This document shows positions 11,632 to 23,525 of a stretch of DNA of 64,000 bases, piece after piece. The DNA is from Costus lasius. Lineage: Eukaryota > Streptophyta > Magnoliopsida > Zingiberales > Costaceae. The stretch is taken from contig CM050451.1 of NCBI GenBank assembly GCA_027563935.2, positions 104,497,565 through 104,561,564 of the forward strand, given 5' to 3'. Position numbers and translations under genes: made by a program. The notes under the pieces were generated by a model. It was given only the letters and a program-made list of their open reading frames with translations, did no database searches and was not told where the DNA came from. The number at the start of each line of letters is the position of its first letter. Position 1 is the stretch's first letter.

Positions 11632-13186
11632 AGCTTTTCAACGTCGTCGGAATGTCTTTTCAATTTCTAGATCAGCAGGTATTAGTTCTCCCAATCGTAG
11701 AGTTCTACGCATAAACCAAGCAAATTCAAAGGCAAACTTTCCAATTAGCAAAGAGATATACAATGATTATCAGATATATAAAAGATCCTAACAATAGACA
11801 ACTAGAACCAAGTAGACTAAAAGAAAGAAAAATGTCTAGTCTAGTGATAACTTAACCGTGTCGATATTGATAGATTTGGTGAGCAACGAGAAGCGATAAA
11901 TCCCTTCCCTGTAACACGCAGGTGAAATCACACACCGTCTGAAGATTGATGGGCGTGCCCACTGAGTGGGTACAACACGGCCCCAACGATAGTCAGAACA
12001 GTGAGGTTTCGCGTCAGAAGGCTTACGTGCTTGATATTTAACGTTGGATTTTAACGGTCTTTTATCTTCTTAACTATCATGCAAACCCTATGGCGATAGC
12101 AGATGTGGTAAAAGCCCATGGACCCTAAGTAAGACCTTAATTTAACTTAAGTCTTCACTTGAGCTCTCCATGGGTCTTTTGCATATCATCTGGCCCAACC
12201 CAGGGCCTAAGCGCCCACTGCAGCTCAGGTGCGCCCACCAGGTAAATGCGCCTGTCATAGGGTCGAACCCTAGACCTCCCACCTGGTCAAGACTCAAGCT
12301 GCATGCGCCTCTACCATGTGTGCTCTGTGCTCTTGTCAGATTAAAATACAATTTAATCTATCTAGACAAGATTGACACGCAGGTCAATTACACAATAAAT
12401 TAATTAAAATGTGATGCGCATATCACAAATATAATAATTTACATTTTTAATCCAGGCACGCAGGCCCCAGCACAGCACACATTAACACGGGCAGCCCACA
12501 TAAGAATAAATAAACAAGCACTATGCTTACAATCAACATGTGATCCAATAAGTAAATAAAATTTTGAAAAACCCCATTGGCATCAATTTTATTTGCCTTA
12601 TGTGCCCTACTACCTTACAACGGTCCATTAATAGGGATCCACTCATCATATCTAGTCAGATCCACTGCCCTTGCATGCACCAAGTCCTAACTGACTTGAG
12701 TCGACCTAATGGTCAACCATGCATGCGCAAAGGGCTGAACAACCTTCATGAGTTCTGGCAAGCGGGTGTGACCCCGGGCCTAACTCAAGAGTGTTCATTG
12801 GTTGTCTCAACCAGACCTCGCTACACGCCTGTCTGCAGTCGACCTATAGCCACCTCGTGCTTGCGCACAGGTGCCATCTGGTCGACCCATCTAGGCTGTC
12901 AGATGGTCTGATCAGACTGATTGGATCTTACCTAGAGGATGAATTCAACCCTACTAACCCGTCTAAGGGTTTATAGCAGGCGTCACTTAGATCTAGTGGT
13001 AAGCGCGCAAATCATTAAGTTTTGAGAAAAACATCAACAACAACATGATAGATGCGCTACCTTCATACATGCGCCAACATGAAAATGCAACATGTAAGTT
13101 CTCGCATGTAACCTATAGATCTATGTTATGCGCAAACATGGATCACAACAGCAAACATAGCAATCATAGTAACATGCATAAAACTC
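11632..13186. other. Untranslated region between gag and LTR copy B
   Basis: No coding domain recognised. 11632-12090 is probably leader of the Athila-like element. 12130-13186 is richer in 'tgcgc' and 'gcatgcgc' words, like the LTRs on either side, and probably belongs to the element that owns the PBS at 13187. The boundary between the two is not visible to me. Confidence 0.4.
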
Positions 13187-13198
13187 GCTCTGATACCA
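13187..13198 (-). other. Primer-binding site, initiator Met tRNA type
   Basis: The minus strand reads TGGTATCAGAGC, a 12-base match to the usual plant initiator-Met tRNA primer site. It sits two bases inside the LTR end at 13201, which fixes 13201-14882 as a 5' LTR on the minus strand. Confidence 0.85.
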
Positions 13199-13200
13199 AA

Positions 13201-14882
13201 TGAAAAGTCCCCTTCAAGGGGGAGCGAAACCCTAGATAGGCGCATGTAAAATATTTGCAGCGGAAATGAGGGTTTCTAGGGATCGATAGCATGAGATATG
13301 ATCAACTATAAAACCCGATCGCAAACATCAATGAAGGATCATACCATCGCCATTCTTTGGATGGTGCCTTGGAAGCAAAGATCGAAAGAGATCTTCTCCA
13401 AAAGTGACGCACACAAGGTGATGTCGCCTACTCCTTGTTGATCCTTGTGCTAGCAAGGTTCTTCAAGTCTCCTTGTCGAATGGAAGGGAAGAGGAGATGT
13501 TTTCTTGGCCGAGACCTCCTTGTCGTCAACCCCTTCAATCACACGAGAGTGTATGCGTCAAGAGGAATAGGCGACAAATTTAGTGAAGAGAAGTGAACGT
13601 GAGGCGTTGAGAAGCTATTTTGGAAACCGCCACTTCCAAAAATAGCAAGCCTTCACTTCATGCGTTGATGCGTTCACCAAAGTGAACCGAACGCATATTC
13701 TTCTCCCCTTTGAACCATGCGCTCACGTATGAGCCGGTTCATATTGGTTTGGTTCAAAAACCAATCAAGCCAAGCCTTTAGTCCAGATCAAATTAAACCC
13801 TAAGGTTCTAGATCTGACCGTTCATCTCTTGATGTTCCTGATCTCACCAATCTAGAATCATCTCTCTCGATCGAAGCTTACCGATCTCAAGCCCTAATCA
13901 ATCAAACATGATTAGACCAGATCTCACTTACAATCAGAGTTTAAATCCCTTTAAACTGAACCAAAACAATTCAGTCCACACGATCTGACATGAGTAAGCC
14001 ATATCATCAAATTGTGCGACCCTAAGGGTTTCCTTTAAATGTCGGTAACGATAACTTACGTTATCACGATCAGTGAGGGGTATCTAGCAACACATCACTG
14101 TCTCCCGATATAAAGGAAAGAGTCTTCCAAGACTACACCCAAACCATAGCACAAGTGTGAATCCACTTCACTAGGCATACATGTTTCCTTTGCCACTGGA
14201 TGTTCTTATTGGACAAGCGTGTCAAGCCTGTAGCTCCAATATGATGAGCATGATTAGATCAGATGAACATAGTCACCTGGGTATGGCCATACACTTTCTC
14301 AATCATCTCATCCAGGGGGGCCCCTTTAGAACATCACACTCCAATCAAGGAGACGGCAATCCTATATCTATCACTAGTGTCCTAACCTGACTCATGATCA
14401 TTATCCAAGATAGTCTATAACCATTATGTTTCAAATGATATTGAACTACCTCAAAACAATGACAATCATCATTTAGAAACACAAGTGATCTCAAGTTAGA
14501 GGACATGTGCCACTTGTTGCAAACAAGGATTATTCACATTGTGACAAGCAATTGAATATCCTAGTAGGGTCTGTCCAGTACATCCAATGTACCCATGAGT
14601 CTACATCTTATTCCATGCTCGAAGCATCCTATAAGATTAGAACACATATTAGTCTCAATCATATCAAGGCTGTCTCATGTTCACCAAGATATTTTGACTA
14701 AGGACATATAGCATGTCAGCCTAGCTGAACAGCATTGAGACATTATTCAGAAGTATACTTATTGCAGCAGACAATGTAACAAACTGAATAACAACCATTG
14801 CCTTTATAAACATAAGAGTTTATACATGATACTGAAAGAATCCCAAGGCCTCAAACATTAGCCTTAAGGGCATACCCCAACA
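13201..14882 (-). repeat. 5' LTR (copy B) of a TGTTGGGG-type retrotransposon
   Basis: 1682 bp. On the minus strand it begins TGTTGGGGTATGCCC at 14882 and ends GGGGACTTTTCA at 13201, directly before the PBS. It is homologous to 1-1658 with scattered substitutions and small indels. The element's internal region, if it is the DNA to the left, was replaced or invaded by Athila-like sequence; no gag-pol obviously belonging to this family is present, as in large non-autonomous LTR derivatives. Confidence 0.85.
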
Positions 14883-16689
14883 AAGATAACTAAGGTACAC
14901 AACACCCCAGCCTCCTCTTTTATAGAACAAGAGGGGAGGGAACAAGACAAAGCAGGAAAAGGCAAGCTACTTTAACAACTACCTACTCTTGCAGCCCATA
15001 AAGAAGTCAAGTTGCAGCTACAAGACGAAAGAGAAACAAACTTCTACCTAATATTCTTGAAGCTGGTCGCATGGTCTTCTGGTCTTCGTACGGAGGCGGT
15101 TAGGCGATCAGACGCGCTCGGAGCAAACCGCGACAAAGCAACAGAATTTTGAAGTATTGGGCTGTGTAACGATCATCGTGGCCTTCTCTTGGGCCATGTT
15201 GCTGATGTGGTTGTGAGGCCCATCTAGACTTGGGCTCTTCAGGGGTTGGCTTGTAGTGTCCTTGGGCCCGGTCACTTCGGTGTGGATGGAGAGCAGGCTG
15301 ATAACACCCACGAAGCGGTCCGGTGGGTGAGATAGGCGTTGAGATCGCCGAATAACCACCTTGTTGGGCTCCTTTGGGTCTTCATGCGGTGGAGCAACAT
15401 GGTAGGGTGGGTTGTATACGTCGAAATGGGGTCATTGGGGCAGTTCTGCGGCTTCGGGTAGCTGTCTGCAGAAGTCACGGGGTGTGACTTTCGTCGCTGG
15501 GTGACCCGAGGAACATTCTGTGGTAGTTCTGACTTGTGCATGTGGCTCCGCCTCCGATTCCAAGATTTCTCCGGGGAGCTATTTGCAGGACCCACGGGGT
15601 GAGGTTTTCGTCGCTGGGTACCCCGAGGAACTTTCTATGGCAAATTGGACTTGTGCACCCGGTAGTTGTCCGCAGGACCCACGGGGCGTGGTTTTCGTCG
15701 CTGGGTACCCCGAGGAACTTTCTATGGAAAATCAGACTTGTGCACCTGGTAGTTGTCCGCAGGACTCACGGGGTATGGTCTTCGTCGCGGGGTAGCCCGA
15801 GGAACTTTCTATGGAAAATCAGACTTGTGCATGTGAAGCCGCCGCCGAATCGGGTAGTTGTCTGCAGGACTCACGGGGCGTGGCTTTCGTCGCTGGGTAC
15901 CCCGAGGAACTTTCTGTGGAAAATTTTTGGGGCACCGTCGGGGCCAGATTTTCCCCTTCTTTCATGTTGTATGCTCCTGCATCACTTTCCCTAGCCCTGA
16001 AACAAGATTAAGCTACAATATTCATTGTCCAAGGCAAAGCATAGATAAATCTCAATGTGACATCCATAGATAGACAAGGAGAATAAGAGAAATGAGAAAA
16101 GAGAGATGGGACTCCCTCAAGGAGGAAGAAGCTGCCAGGTGAGGTCTTCTTCTTTCCTTGATCGGTCGTCTGTCCCTTCACGCTCACGCAGCGACGGGTT
16201 TCCTCTCTTCTTCGTTCAGTCGTCTAGCCCTATCTCTCGCTTGCCGCCTGTGCATGCGTCCTCCCTTTGCGCCCAAAGATTCCTTCCTTTTTGTTTTCCC
16301 GCCTGCCCTCTTTGAATTCCATTTTTGCCCTTATGAAACTTCCTTTCTAGCTTAAGGAAAGTGAGGGGCGAAATCTGGAAAATCAGTGTCTGGCGACACA
16401 GAAGCCACAGGGTGTGATTCTGGTTGCTGGGTAGGTTGTGATTCTCGTTGTGAACACTGATCCAACTGAAAATGATTGCGTCCCCTTGCTTTTTTCCTGA
16501 AATGAAGCAAAAACACAAAAGAGTATAGATTCCGAAGATATCGCAATAGTTCAAAGTATAATCAAATATAATTACGAGAAGAGTGAAGATATAACAGTAA
16601 AATCACATAAGAATCCCTATATAAAAATGACTTAACACAAACACTTAGATTTAAAAGACATATATGTCACTCCAATCCACACTCAAGAA
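14883..16689. other. Repeat-derived intergenic DNA
   Basis: No gene recognised. A minus-strand segment near 15359 reads RRSQRLSHPPDRF, a phrase seen at the pol start or end of many plant retroelements, but it is too short to classify. Just after the tandem repeats, at 15936-15956, the plus strand reads like a mutated 'TTTTTGGCGCCGTTGCCGGGG' type primer site, hinting at an old plus-strand LTR end. Confidence 0.4.
15440..15930 (+). repeat. Five-unit degenerate tandem repeat, 87-117 bp period
   Basis: The phrase 'cacggggt..g..tttcgtcg' recurs starting at about 15476, 15593, 15680, 15767 and 15872, so spacings are 117, 87, 87 and 105. Each copy is followed by 'ctgggtaccccgaggaactt' or a close variant. 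The two 87-bp units keep a frame open across repeats (15520-15795), which encodes a repeated 'DPRG..FVAGYPEELSM' phrase; I judge that a by-product. Diverged relatives lie at about 1840-2290. Confidence 0.85.
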
Positions 16690-16935
16690 GGTAAAAAAAT
16701 TTGCATTCACAGTATTCATTATTCTCCTAATTTTACTCAATATCTTTTGAGCGTTGGTCAAATGTTGGAAAAAGGCTATAGATTGGTCTTTGACAATGAT
16801 CAATGTAAGATATTTGATAAGAAGACAAATCACATATTTGCTATTGTGAATAAGAGCTTGAATAACCACTTTCCTATTAATTTAGAGACTATGGAAAATT
16901 TTGCTTTGAAAATTAAGGTTGTGGATACATTCTAA
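16690..16935 (+). pseudogene. Ty1/copia fragment (GAG-pre-integrase segment)
   Basis: Translation through 16738-16935 gives 'NFTQYLLSVGQMLEKGYRL' followed by VFDNDQCKIFDKK. This is the pre-integrase region of copia polyproteins (the usual LTHNLLSVGQL type motif). Only about 80 codons remain, with no protease before or integrase after. It lies on the plus strand and is unrelated in position and orientation to the copia element at 17638-23275. Confidence 0.7.
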
Positions 16936-16989
16936 CTACATTTGTGATATGGATATTTGAATAGGAAATTCAATTCAATCAACTCTACC

Positions 16990-17228
16990 TGATAGCCAAG
17001 TCAATTCTACGTGTACTTAACAAATCACCAATATGTATCATTATTTATAGCTTATAGAATGCTATTAACACATATATAAGAATATCTATCTTGGAGAATG
17101 AGTTACCATGATATAAAACTAATAATAGATTTTTGAGATGATATTTATGCATTGAAAACTATGGAACAAATCCATGACATTATTTTATAATGATAATTTC
17201 TTAGAGATATCTATGCTAGAGATATTTA
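16990..17228 (+). repeat. Duplicated segment A, left part
   Basis: 16990-17085 matches 32701-32787 (shared phrase 'tcaattctacgtgtactta', then 'aatcaccaatatg'). 17086-17225 is present only in this copy. It is interrupted at 17229 by the Tourist-like element and resumes at 24617. Confidence 0.75.
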
Positions 17229-17637
17229 GGGCTGGTTTGGGGCTGCTGGCGGGTGTGGCCAGCAGAATCAGGTGATAGAATATTGTTTGGACTTGATTCT
17301 GTTGGGCGCACCAGCGAAAAATTACTTCCCCAGAGAATCAACTAATTAGCTGCCTCTAGTGCCTCGTAGCTCCTCTCCTCGCCTCGCCTACTTCCTCTGC
17401 ACCTCGCCAGCTCCGTCGCTCTAGTGCCTACGCCTTGCCATCTCTGTTGCTCTAGCACCTCGCCAACCTCCTCCGCCTCAGGCGCTCGCCATCTCCAACT
17501 CTGCCTTGTCGATCTCCTCCACCTCGCACCTCCAGCGCCTCGCCAGCAACCTCCAACGCTAGCGAGATCCCCCATCGACCTTTGAGTCCACCAACGCTAG
17601 CTCGTCATCTAGATCTGGCCCACCTCTACCGACCAAA

Positions 17638-18404
17638 TGTTGGGTTTGAATTACTTCAAGCACAAACCTTGTTGGGCTGAAATACTTTGAGCACAATAAT
17701 ACCACACAAGAACTCTATAGCAATTAATTGATAGCCTAACAAATAACTTGCTGCAATGATAGTAATAGCACAAGCAATATCAACAATCGCTAAGACAATA
17801 ATTTACGTGGAAAACTCTCCAACGTGAAGGGAAAAACCACGGGGCAATCAATCCAAAATGTAATCACTAGTAAGGGTAGAGTATCACAATGTATTCTCAA
17901 CTTAAGTTTATTGCCCTAAGCTTAAGATACAATCCAACATCAATACACAACTTGTTCTCCAAAATGATAAGCAAGAGACAAGCAGAAAATGAGAGAATAA
18001 TGACTTATCTCTCCTTTCTTGCTATTCCCTTGTGTTGAGATTTGCTTCTTCTCCTTTGCAGTAAACTTGGACAGCATCGGAGCAGCTCTCGGCTTCTTCA
18101 CACACAAAATCGGAAGAACAAAGAGAGACCTCATTACTCTCGCATATTTTCCAACCACCATATCCCACAGCTTCAAAGCAAACAAAGAGCCTTATTCAAT
18201 CACCCTAATCCATAGTCAATCATAGCCACTCGATTGAGTGAGGTGGGAGTATCTTGAGCATTAATGCAAACCAAAGAAAAAGTAAACTGTGAGCTGTTAG
18301 AGTTAGCATAAAAAAAACAAGAATCAAAGCTGCACACATGGGAAGATAACAAAAAATAATAGAGTATATGGGGTGGACCCACTTGGGCTAATACAAGCCC
18401 TACA
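17638..18404 (-). repeat. 3' LTR of the copia element
   Basis: 767 bp, TGTTGGGTTTG at the left end and CCTACA at the right. Directly to its right, the plus strand reads atctccccctcc (18405-18416), which on the minus strand is the purine tract GGAGGGGGAGAT that primes second-strand synthesis. Confidence 0.9.
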
Positions 18405-18820
18405 ATCTCCCCCTCCAACCCATTAGGAGGAGATTTACCATGTAGACATCTTCACTTGAAGCTTATCTTGGCAAAGGTATCAATTCCGGCCAAGTTACAA
18501 CACAACTCAAGTTTTTCTTTAGTAACAACTTTTATTAGCATATCTGCAGGGTTCTGATCTGTATGAATTTTCATCAATTATAATTCACCATCTTCAATTA
18601 TTGTGTGCAACCAATGATACCGTATATCAATGTTTTTGGTTCTTGCATGGTACATGGTATTCTTGCTCAAATCTAATGCACTTTAACTATCACAAAATAC
18701 CACATACTCCTTTTGTTTCAGTCCTAATTTATTTAGGAATTTTTTCATCCATAGCATTTCCTTACAAGCTTCAGTGGTAGCAATGTATTCTACTTCTGTA
18801 GTAGACAAAGTAACACACTT

Positions 18821-19372
18821 TTATAGTTTAGATTGCCACAATACAACTCCCCTTGCAAAAGTGAATAAATACCCTGAAGTAGATTTTCTATTATTAAGAT
18901 CTTCTGCCATATCTAAATCTGTAAATCCTACTAGGACTGCATGTGACTTCCCAAAACCTAAACACATCTTCGAAGTACCTCTCAAATATCTGAAAATCCA
19001 TTTGACAACTTCCCAATGAGCTTTCCCTAAACATGAAAGAAATCTACTGACAAGTCCAATAGCATGAGCAATATCAGGTCTGGAGCAAACCATCAAATAC
19101 ATTAATGACCCTACAGCTGAAGAGTAGGGTATAAAAGACATATCATGTTTCTCTTGCTTTGTGCTTGGACTAGATTTCTTACTTAACTTAAAGTGATTGG
19201 CTAAAGGTGTGCTAACTGACTTAGCATTTTGCATGTTGAATCTCTTAAGTATCCTTTCAACATATTTCTCTTGTGATATCCACAGCCTCTTAGATTTTCT
19301 ATCATGAATGATATGCATCCCTAGAATTTGTCTGGCTAGCCCTAAGTCCTTCATATCAAAGGACTTAGACAA
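18821..19372 (-). pseudogene. Copia RT end and RNase H
   Basis: The 183-residue open segment begins 'KSFDMKDLGLARQILGMHI', the C-terminal RT region of copia, continues to SAVGSLMYLMVCSRPDIAHA and ends in RNase H with 'STSGYLFTFARGVVLWQSKL'. A stop near 19383-19385 separates it from the RT palm segment. Confidence 0.85.
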
Positions 19373-19394
19373 CTCACCTTTTTAGCCCTTGAAT

Positions 19395-20294
19395 CTATTT
19401 GGTATCATGTCCCACAATTAACATATCATCAACATAAAGAAGAAAAATAATGAATTCTCTATTATCAAATGATCTGATATAAACACATGGATCTGCATCA
19501 GTTCTCTTAAAGAAATGACATGTCATAAAGGAATCAAATTTCTTATACCATTGCCTTGGAGCTTGTTTCAAACCATACAATATCTTCTTTAACTTACATA
19601 CCATGTGCTCGTTTCCTTCAACTATGAATCCCTCTGGTTGACTCATATAAATTTCTTCTTGCAGATCACCATGCAGGAATGCAGTCTTAACATCAAGCTA
19701 CTCTGTCTCAAGGTTTAAGCTAGCAACTAATCCAAGTACAACTCTAATAGAGGTCATCTTAACAACTGGAGAGAATATCTCATCAAAGTCAACTCCTTTT
19801 TCTTGAGCAAATCCCTTTACCACTAAACGAGTTTTGTACTTCACTAGCTTGTCGCCATCCTTTTTCAGCTTTAATATCCACTTATTCTTAAGTACCTTTT
19901 TCCCTGTTGGTAACACAACAAGTTCATATGTATCATTCTTCTTTAGAGAATCCATTTCTTCCTTCATTGCCTCCACCCAACACTGCTTATCTGAAGTAGA
20001 CTTCACATCTTGGTAACTTTGTGGTTCTCTATCTTCAGTAAGCAGTAGATACTCAGAACTAGGATACCGGGTAGAGGGTTTGTGTACTTTACTAGATCTT
20101 CGAAACTGAGTCTTCGTGTGATCAGATAAGGGAGAATGCTCCCCCTGCTCAAAACCTACTACATCTAGTTGTGCACTATCATGAACACTGTCAGACTCAT
20201 CACTAGTTATTGTTGACTCAACTGTATCATGTTCTGTCTCTTGTGTAGTTTCAACATCTATGACCCTCTTTAGTAAGTTGGTTGTTTGTTCCAA
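19395..20294 (-). pseudogene. Copia reverse transcriptase
   Basis: Two open parts, 20294-19698 and 19646-19395. The first holds the integrase-RT linker and the RT start (WVEAMKEEMDSL, NDTYELV, 'LKKDGDKLVKYKTRLVVKGF' and 'GVDFDEIFSPVVKMTSIR'). The second has MSQPEGFI, YGLKQAPRQWYKKFD and the catalytic YVDDM box. A stop and frame change near 19697-19650 breaks the enzyme. Confidence 0.88.
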
Positions 20295-20519
20295 TTCATC
20301 ATAGGCAACATGAACTCGAGATAATTTTTCTAGTTTCTCAAAGTCAGCTATGGTATTCTGCTCATGAAAAATAATATCTCTGCCTCTAACAACCTTTTTC
20401 TTTTCTGGATCCTATAATCTATAACCAAACTCATCACCATCATATCCAATAAAGATACAAGGAGTGGCTTTACTATCAAGTTTTGACCTCTGTTCCTTAG
20501 GCACATGAATGAAAGCCTT

Positions 20520-21302
20520 TCACCCAAATACTTTCAAATGTGAGTATGAGGGTTTCTTTCCTGTCCATACCTTTTCAGGTATATCAAAACCTAATGGAAC
20601 TAATGGAGACCTGTTAATTAAGTAAGATGTTGTTTTGAGTGCCTCACTCCAGAATGCTTTAGGCAATTTTGTCATCCTTAGCATGCATCTGACTCTATCC
20701 ACAAGGGTGCGGCTCATCCTTTCAGCTACACCGTTGTGCTGGGGTGTACTAGGTTCTATTAACTCATGCCTTATCCTATGCTTACCACAATATGCTTTAA
20801 ATTCATGGGATGTATATTCACCACCATTATCTGATCGGATACACTTCAATGGTAACTAAGTTTCTCTCTCCACCATGGCATAAACTTTTTGAAACACCTG
20901 TAGTATCTGGCTTTTGAATTGCAAACAAAATATCCAAGTCTTTCATGAAGCATCATCAATAAAAGTAACAAAATACCTATTGCCACCTAAGGACTCTACC
21001 TCTATGGGACCACATACATCAGAATGTATCAATTATAATCTAGTTTCTTTTCTTTTAGCAGGTATAGAAAAAGAAACTCTTATATGCTTACCAAGTAAAC
21101 AATAATCACATGAATTGATTGTCATACCTTTGCTTGCCACCAAAGGGATGGGAATGAGAGATTGTCTTGCCAATAGTTGCATCCCCTTCTCACTCATGTA
21201 TGCTAGCCTGTTATGCCAAAGATTTGGTGATACTTCATTTTGCACTGTATTGATGTGACTTCCAGAGTGCTTTAGCCAAATCTTGTTCATTGTGCTTTGC
21301 AA
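20520..21302 (-). pseudogene. Copia integrase
   Basis: Segment 21302-21033 has the pre-integrase 'LWHNRLAYMSEKGMQLLAR' followed by an SCDYCLLGKH zinc-finger half. Segment 20849-20520 has IRSDNGGEY with the second catalytic Asp, then STPQHNGVAERM with the catalytic Glu. The core between 21030 and 20850 is interrupted by stops, one of them right before the later segment. Confidence 0.85.
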
Positions 21303-21792
21303 CTAATACAGACCATTTAAGGAGCTTCCATTGTCCATCCTTATGTCTGTTATCATATCCTTTCTTGTCAAGGACATTAACAGCAAGCAAGTTCATTCTC
21401 AAGTCAGGAATGTGTCTCACATCCCTTAGAGTCAATGTACACCCTATGTTGGTTTGAACAACAATATCACCAATGCCTATAATCTGTGACACACTTTGAT
21501 TTCTCATCTTGGTGTCCCCAAAATCACCAGCTTTATAGGTGGTAAATAGTTCTCTCTTTGGAACACAATGGTATGTTGCACCTGTGTCAACAATCCACTC
21601 TACCGATGGGTCTCCTACATGGTTATAATCACCAAACCCACAGATTAATGACATTATCTCTTCCTCAGATGTAACTGCAGTAGTATTACTCTCCACAGGG
21701 TCTTTCTTGTTTTTGTTGTCTTTTCTCTCTTGCTTTAAGGTCCAGTAATATTTCTTGATGTGACCCATTTTTCCACAATGATGGCATTTCAT
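21303..21792 (-). pseudogene. Copia nucleocapsid zinc knuckle and protease
   Basis: It begins CHHCGKMGHIKKYY, a CCHC knuckle in which the last Cys is Tyr. It continues to VEWIVDTGATYHCVP, the active site of a retropepsin with DTGA intact, then LTLRDVRHIPDLRMNLLAV. It continues in the same open frame into the pre-integrase region down to 21235. Confidence 0.85.
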
Positions 21793-22012
21793 TGGTTCCC
21801 TTGACTTCGACCGATTCTTGGATATACTCTTGCCTCTAAAATTCTGTCCTTTATTCTTGAATCTGCCTCTGTTTTCTGTAACAAAAGCATGATTTGACCC
21901 CTAATTCCATACTGCCTCTCCTTGCTTCTTCATTTAGCAAACTATCTTTTACCATTTGCATTATTACCTTACCATCTAGTGCTGAATTAATCATAGTGAC
22001 AACTAGGGTATC

Positions 22013-22510
22013 TCAAGTGTCCGACAATGATCCTAAAAGAAATAAAACAGTAACTTCATCACAAAGGTTAATTTCCATAGTAGTCAGTTGATTCAACAAG
22101 TCTTGATAGTCACTCAAGTGTTCAGCAATAGACCTTTCATCATTGTACATAAGGTTTGAGAGTTTTCTAATTGCAAATGTCTTATTCATAGTAGTTTTTC
22201 TTTCATATTGTGCTGCCAACTTTTTCCATGCAACAGATGAATTTGTCTCTTGTGCTACATGATGAAAGACACTAAGATCAACCCATTTTCTAATTGTGCC
22301 TAAAGCATTTCTATCTAATCTTCTCCACTCATCTTCTAACATGTCTTTTGGTTTAGCCGAATCACCTAATATAGGATCAAATAGATCCTTACAATATAGG
22401 TGATCTTCCATCATCGGCTTCCAAATAGAATAGTTTGATGGTGTTAATTTCATCATAGATCTCATGTCTCCTTCCATGAGTGAAAGAATACAACCTGCCT
22501 CTAATACCAC
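22013..22510 (-). pseudogene. Copia gag
   Basis: A 165-residue open segment: 'TPSNYSIWKPMMEDHLYCKD', WRRLDRNALGTI, 'AWKKLAAQYERKTTMNKTF' and YQDLLNQLTTM. This is the UBN2-type capsid domain common to plant copia elements. It begins within the PBS area, so the true start is the internal Met before LEAGC or slightly downstream. A frame break lies between its end (22013) and the zinc knuckle at 21792. Confidence 0.85.
22493..22509 (-). other. Primer-binding site of the copia element
   Basis: The minus strand reads TGGTATTAGAGGCAGG, directly inside the 5' LTR end (22512). It is an initiator-Met tRNA type site with changes from TGGTATCAGAGC. Confidence 0.75.
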
Positions 22511-22511
22511 T

Positions 22512-23275
22512 TGTTAGGTTTGAATTACTTCAAGCACAAACCTTATTGGGTTGAAATACTTTGTGCACAATAATACCACATAAGAAGTCTATAGTAATTA
22601 ATTGATAGCCTAACAAATAACTTGTTGCAATGATAGTAATAGCACAAGCAATATCAACAATCGCTAAGACAATAATTTACATGGAAAACTCTCTAACGTG
22701 AAGGGAAAAACCACAGGGCAATCAATCCAAAATGTAATCTCTAGTAAGGGTAGAGTATCACAATGTATTCTCAACTTAAGCTTATTTCCCTAAGCTTAAA
22801 ATACAATCCAACATCAATACACAACTTGTTCTCCAAAATGATAAGAAAGAACATGCTGAAAATGAGATAATAATGGTTTATCTCTCATTTCTTGCTACTC
22901 CCTTGTGTTGAGATTTACTTTTTCTCCTTTGCAGCAAACTTGGACAGCACTAGAGTAGCTCTCAGCTTCTTCACACACAAAATCGAAAGAACAAAGAGAG
23001 ACCTCACTGCTCTCGCATATTTTCCAGCCGTTGTATCTCACAACTTCAAAGCAAACAAAGAGCCTTATTAAATCACCCAAATCCAAAGTCAATCATAGCC
23101 GCTCGATTGAGTGAGGTGGGAGTATCTTGAGCATTAAAGCAAACCAAAGAAAAGGTAAACGTGAGCGGTGAGAGTTAGCATAAAAAAAAAAAAATCAAAG
23201 CTACTCACGTGGGAAGATAACAAAAAATAATAGAGTATGTGGGGTGGACCTACTTGGGCTAATACAAGCCCTACA
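22512..23275 (-). repeat. 5' LTR of the copia element
   Basis: 764 bp, TGTTAGGTTTG...CCCTACA, aligned end to end with 17638-18404. It lies beside the PBS, so this is the 5' LTR on the minus strand. Confidence 0.9.
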
Positions 23276-23284
23276 CCAACGACC

Positions 23285-23490
23285 AGATACTTCGCCTGCC
23301 TTCTGTCTAGATCCGGCGGCCAGCCGACGCTCCTCGACATCACCAATGACTCCCCAGTCGTGGGACTCATTCCCACAAGGGAGAAGATGCCCTCATCGGC
23401 AGCGACAAAGAACAGTGCTCCTACCAGCAAGCAAACTCCTCTGTTGGGCGAGGATGTGCTGCGCGACAAGGTGAGGAAACACACTAGGGA
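23285..23490 (+). pseudogene. Possible second captured gene fragment
   Basis: A GC-rich open stretch reads QPTLLDITNDSPVVGL and then TPLLGEDVLRDKVRK. It looks like coding sequence from a host gene and I have a weak memory of plant proteins with a 'LLDLTNDSPIVG' phrase, but I cannot name the gene. It lies between the copia insertion point and the ACC synthase piece, inside the Tourist-like element. Confidence 0.35.
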
Positions 23491-23525
23491 TTAGCAGAAT
23501 TATGGCATAAGTAAGAGGAAACAAA

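Larger units (their letters stand above)
17638..23275 (-). mobile_element. Ty1/copia retrotransposon, complete but decayed
   Basis: It has 5' LTR 22512-23275, PBS, gag, protease, integrase, RT, RNase H, PPT and 3' LTR 17638-18404. The domain order integrase before RT defines copia. Flanking pentamers ccaaa (17633-17637) and ccaac (23276-23280) look like a target duplication with one change. The LTRs differ at roughly 7-8 of the first 98 positions, and the polyprotein is cut into at least seven open pieces, so the insertion is old. It lies inside the Tourist-like element and must be younger than it. Confidence 0.92.

Noticed and set aside
15520..15994. Two overlapping open frames with repeated peptide phrases
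   Set aside because: They come from the tandem DNA repeat with an 87-bp unit (a multiple of three); no known domain.
17342..17575. Minus-strand Arg/Trp/Glu-rich open frame
   Set aside because: Low-complexity GC-rich DNA inside the Tourist-like element; no motif and no support as a gene.
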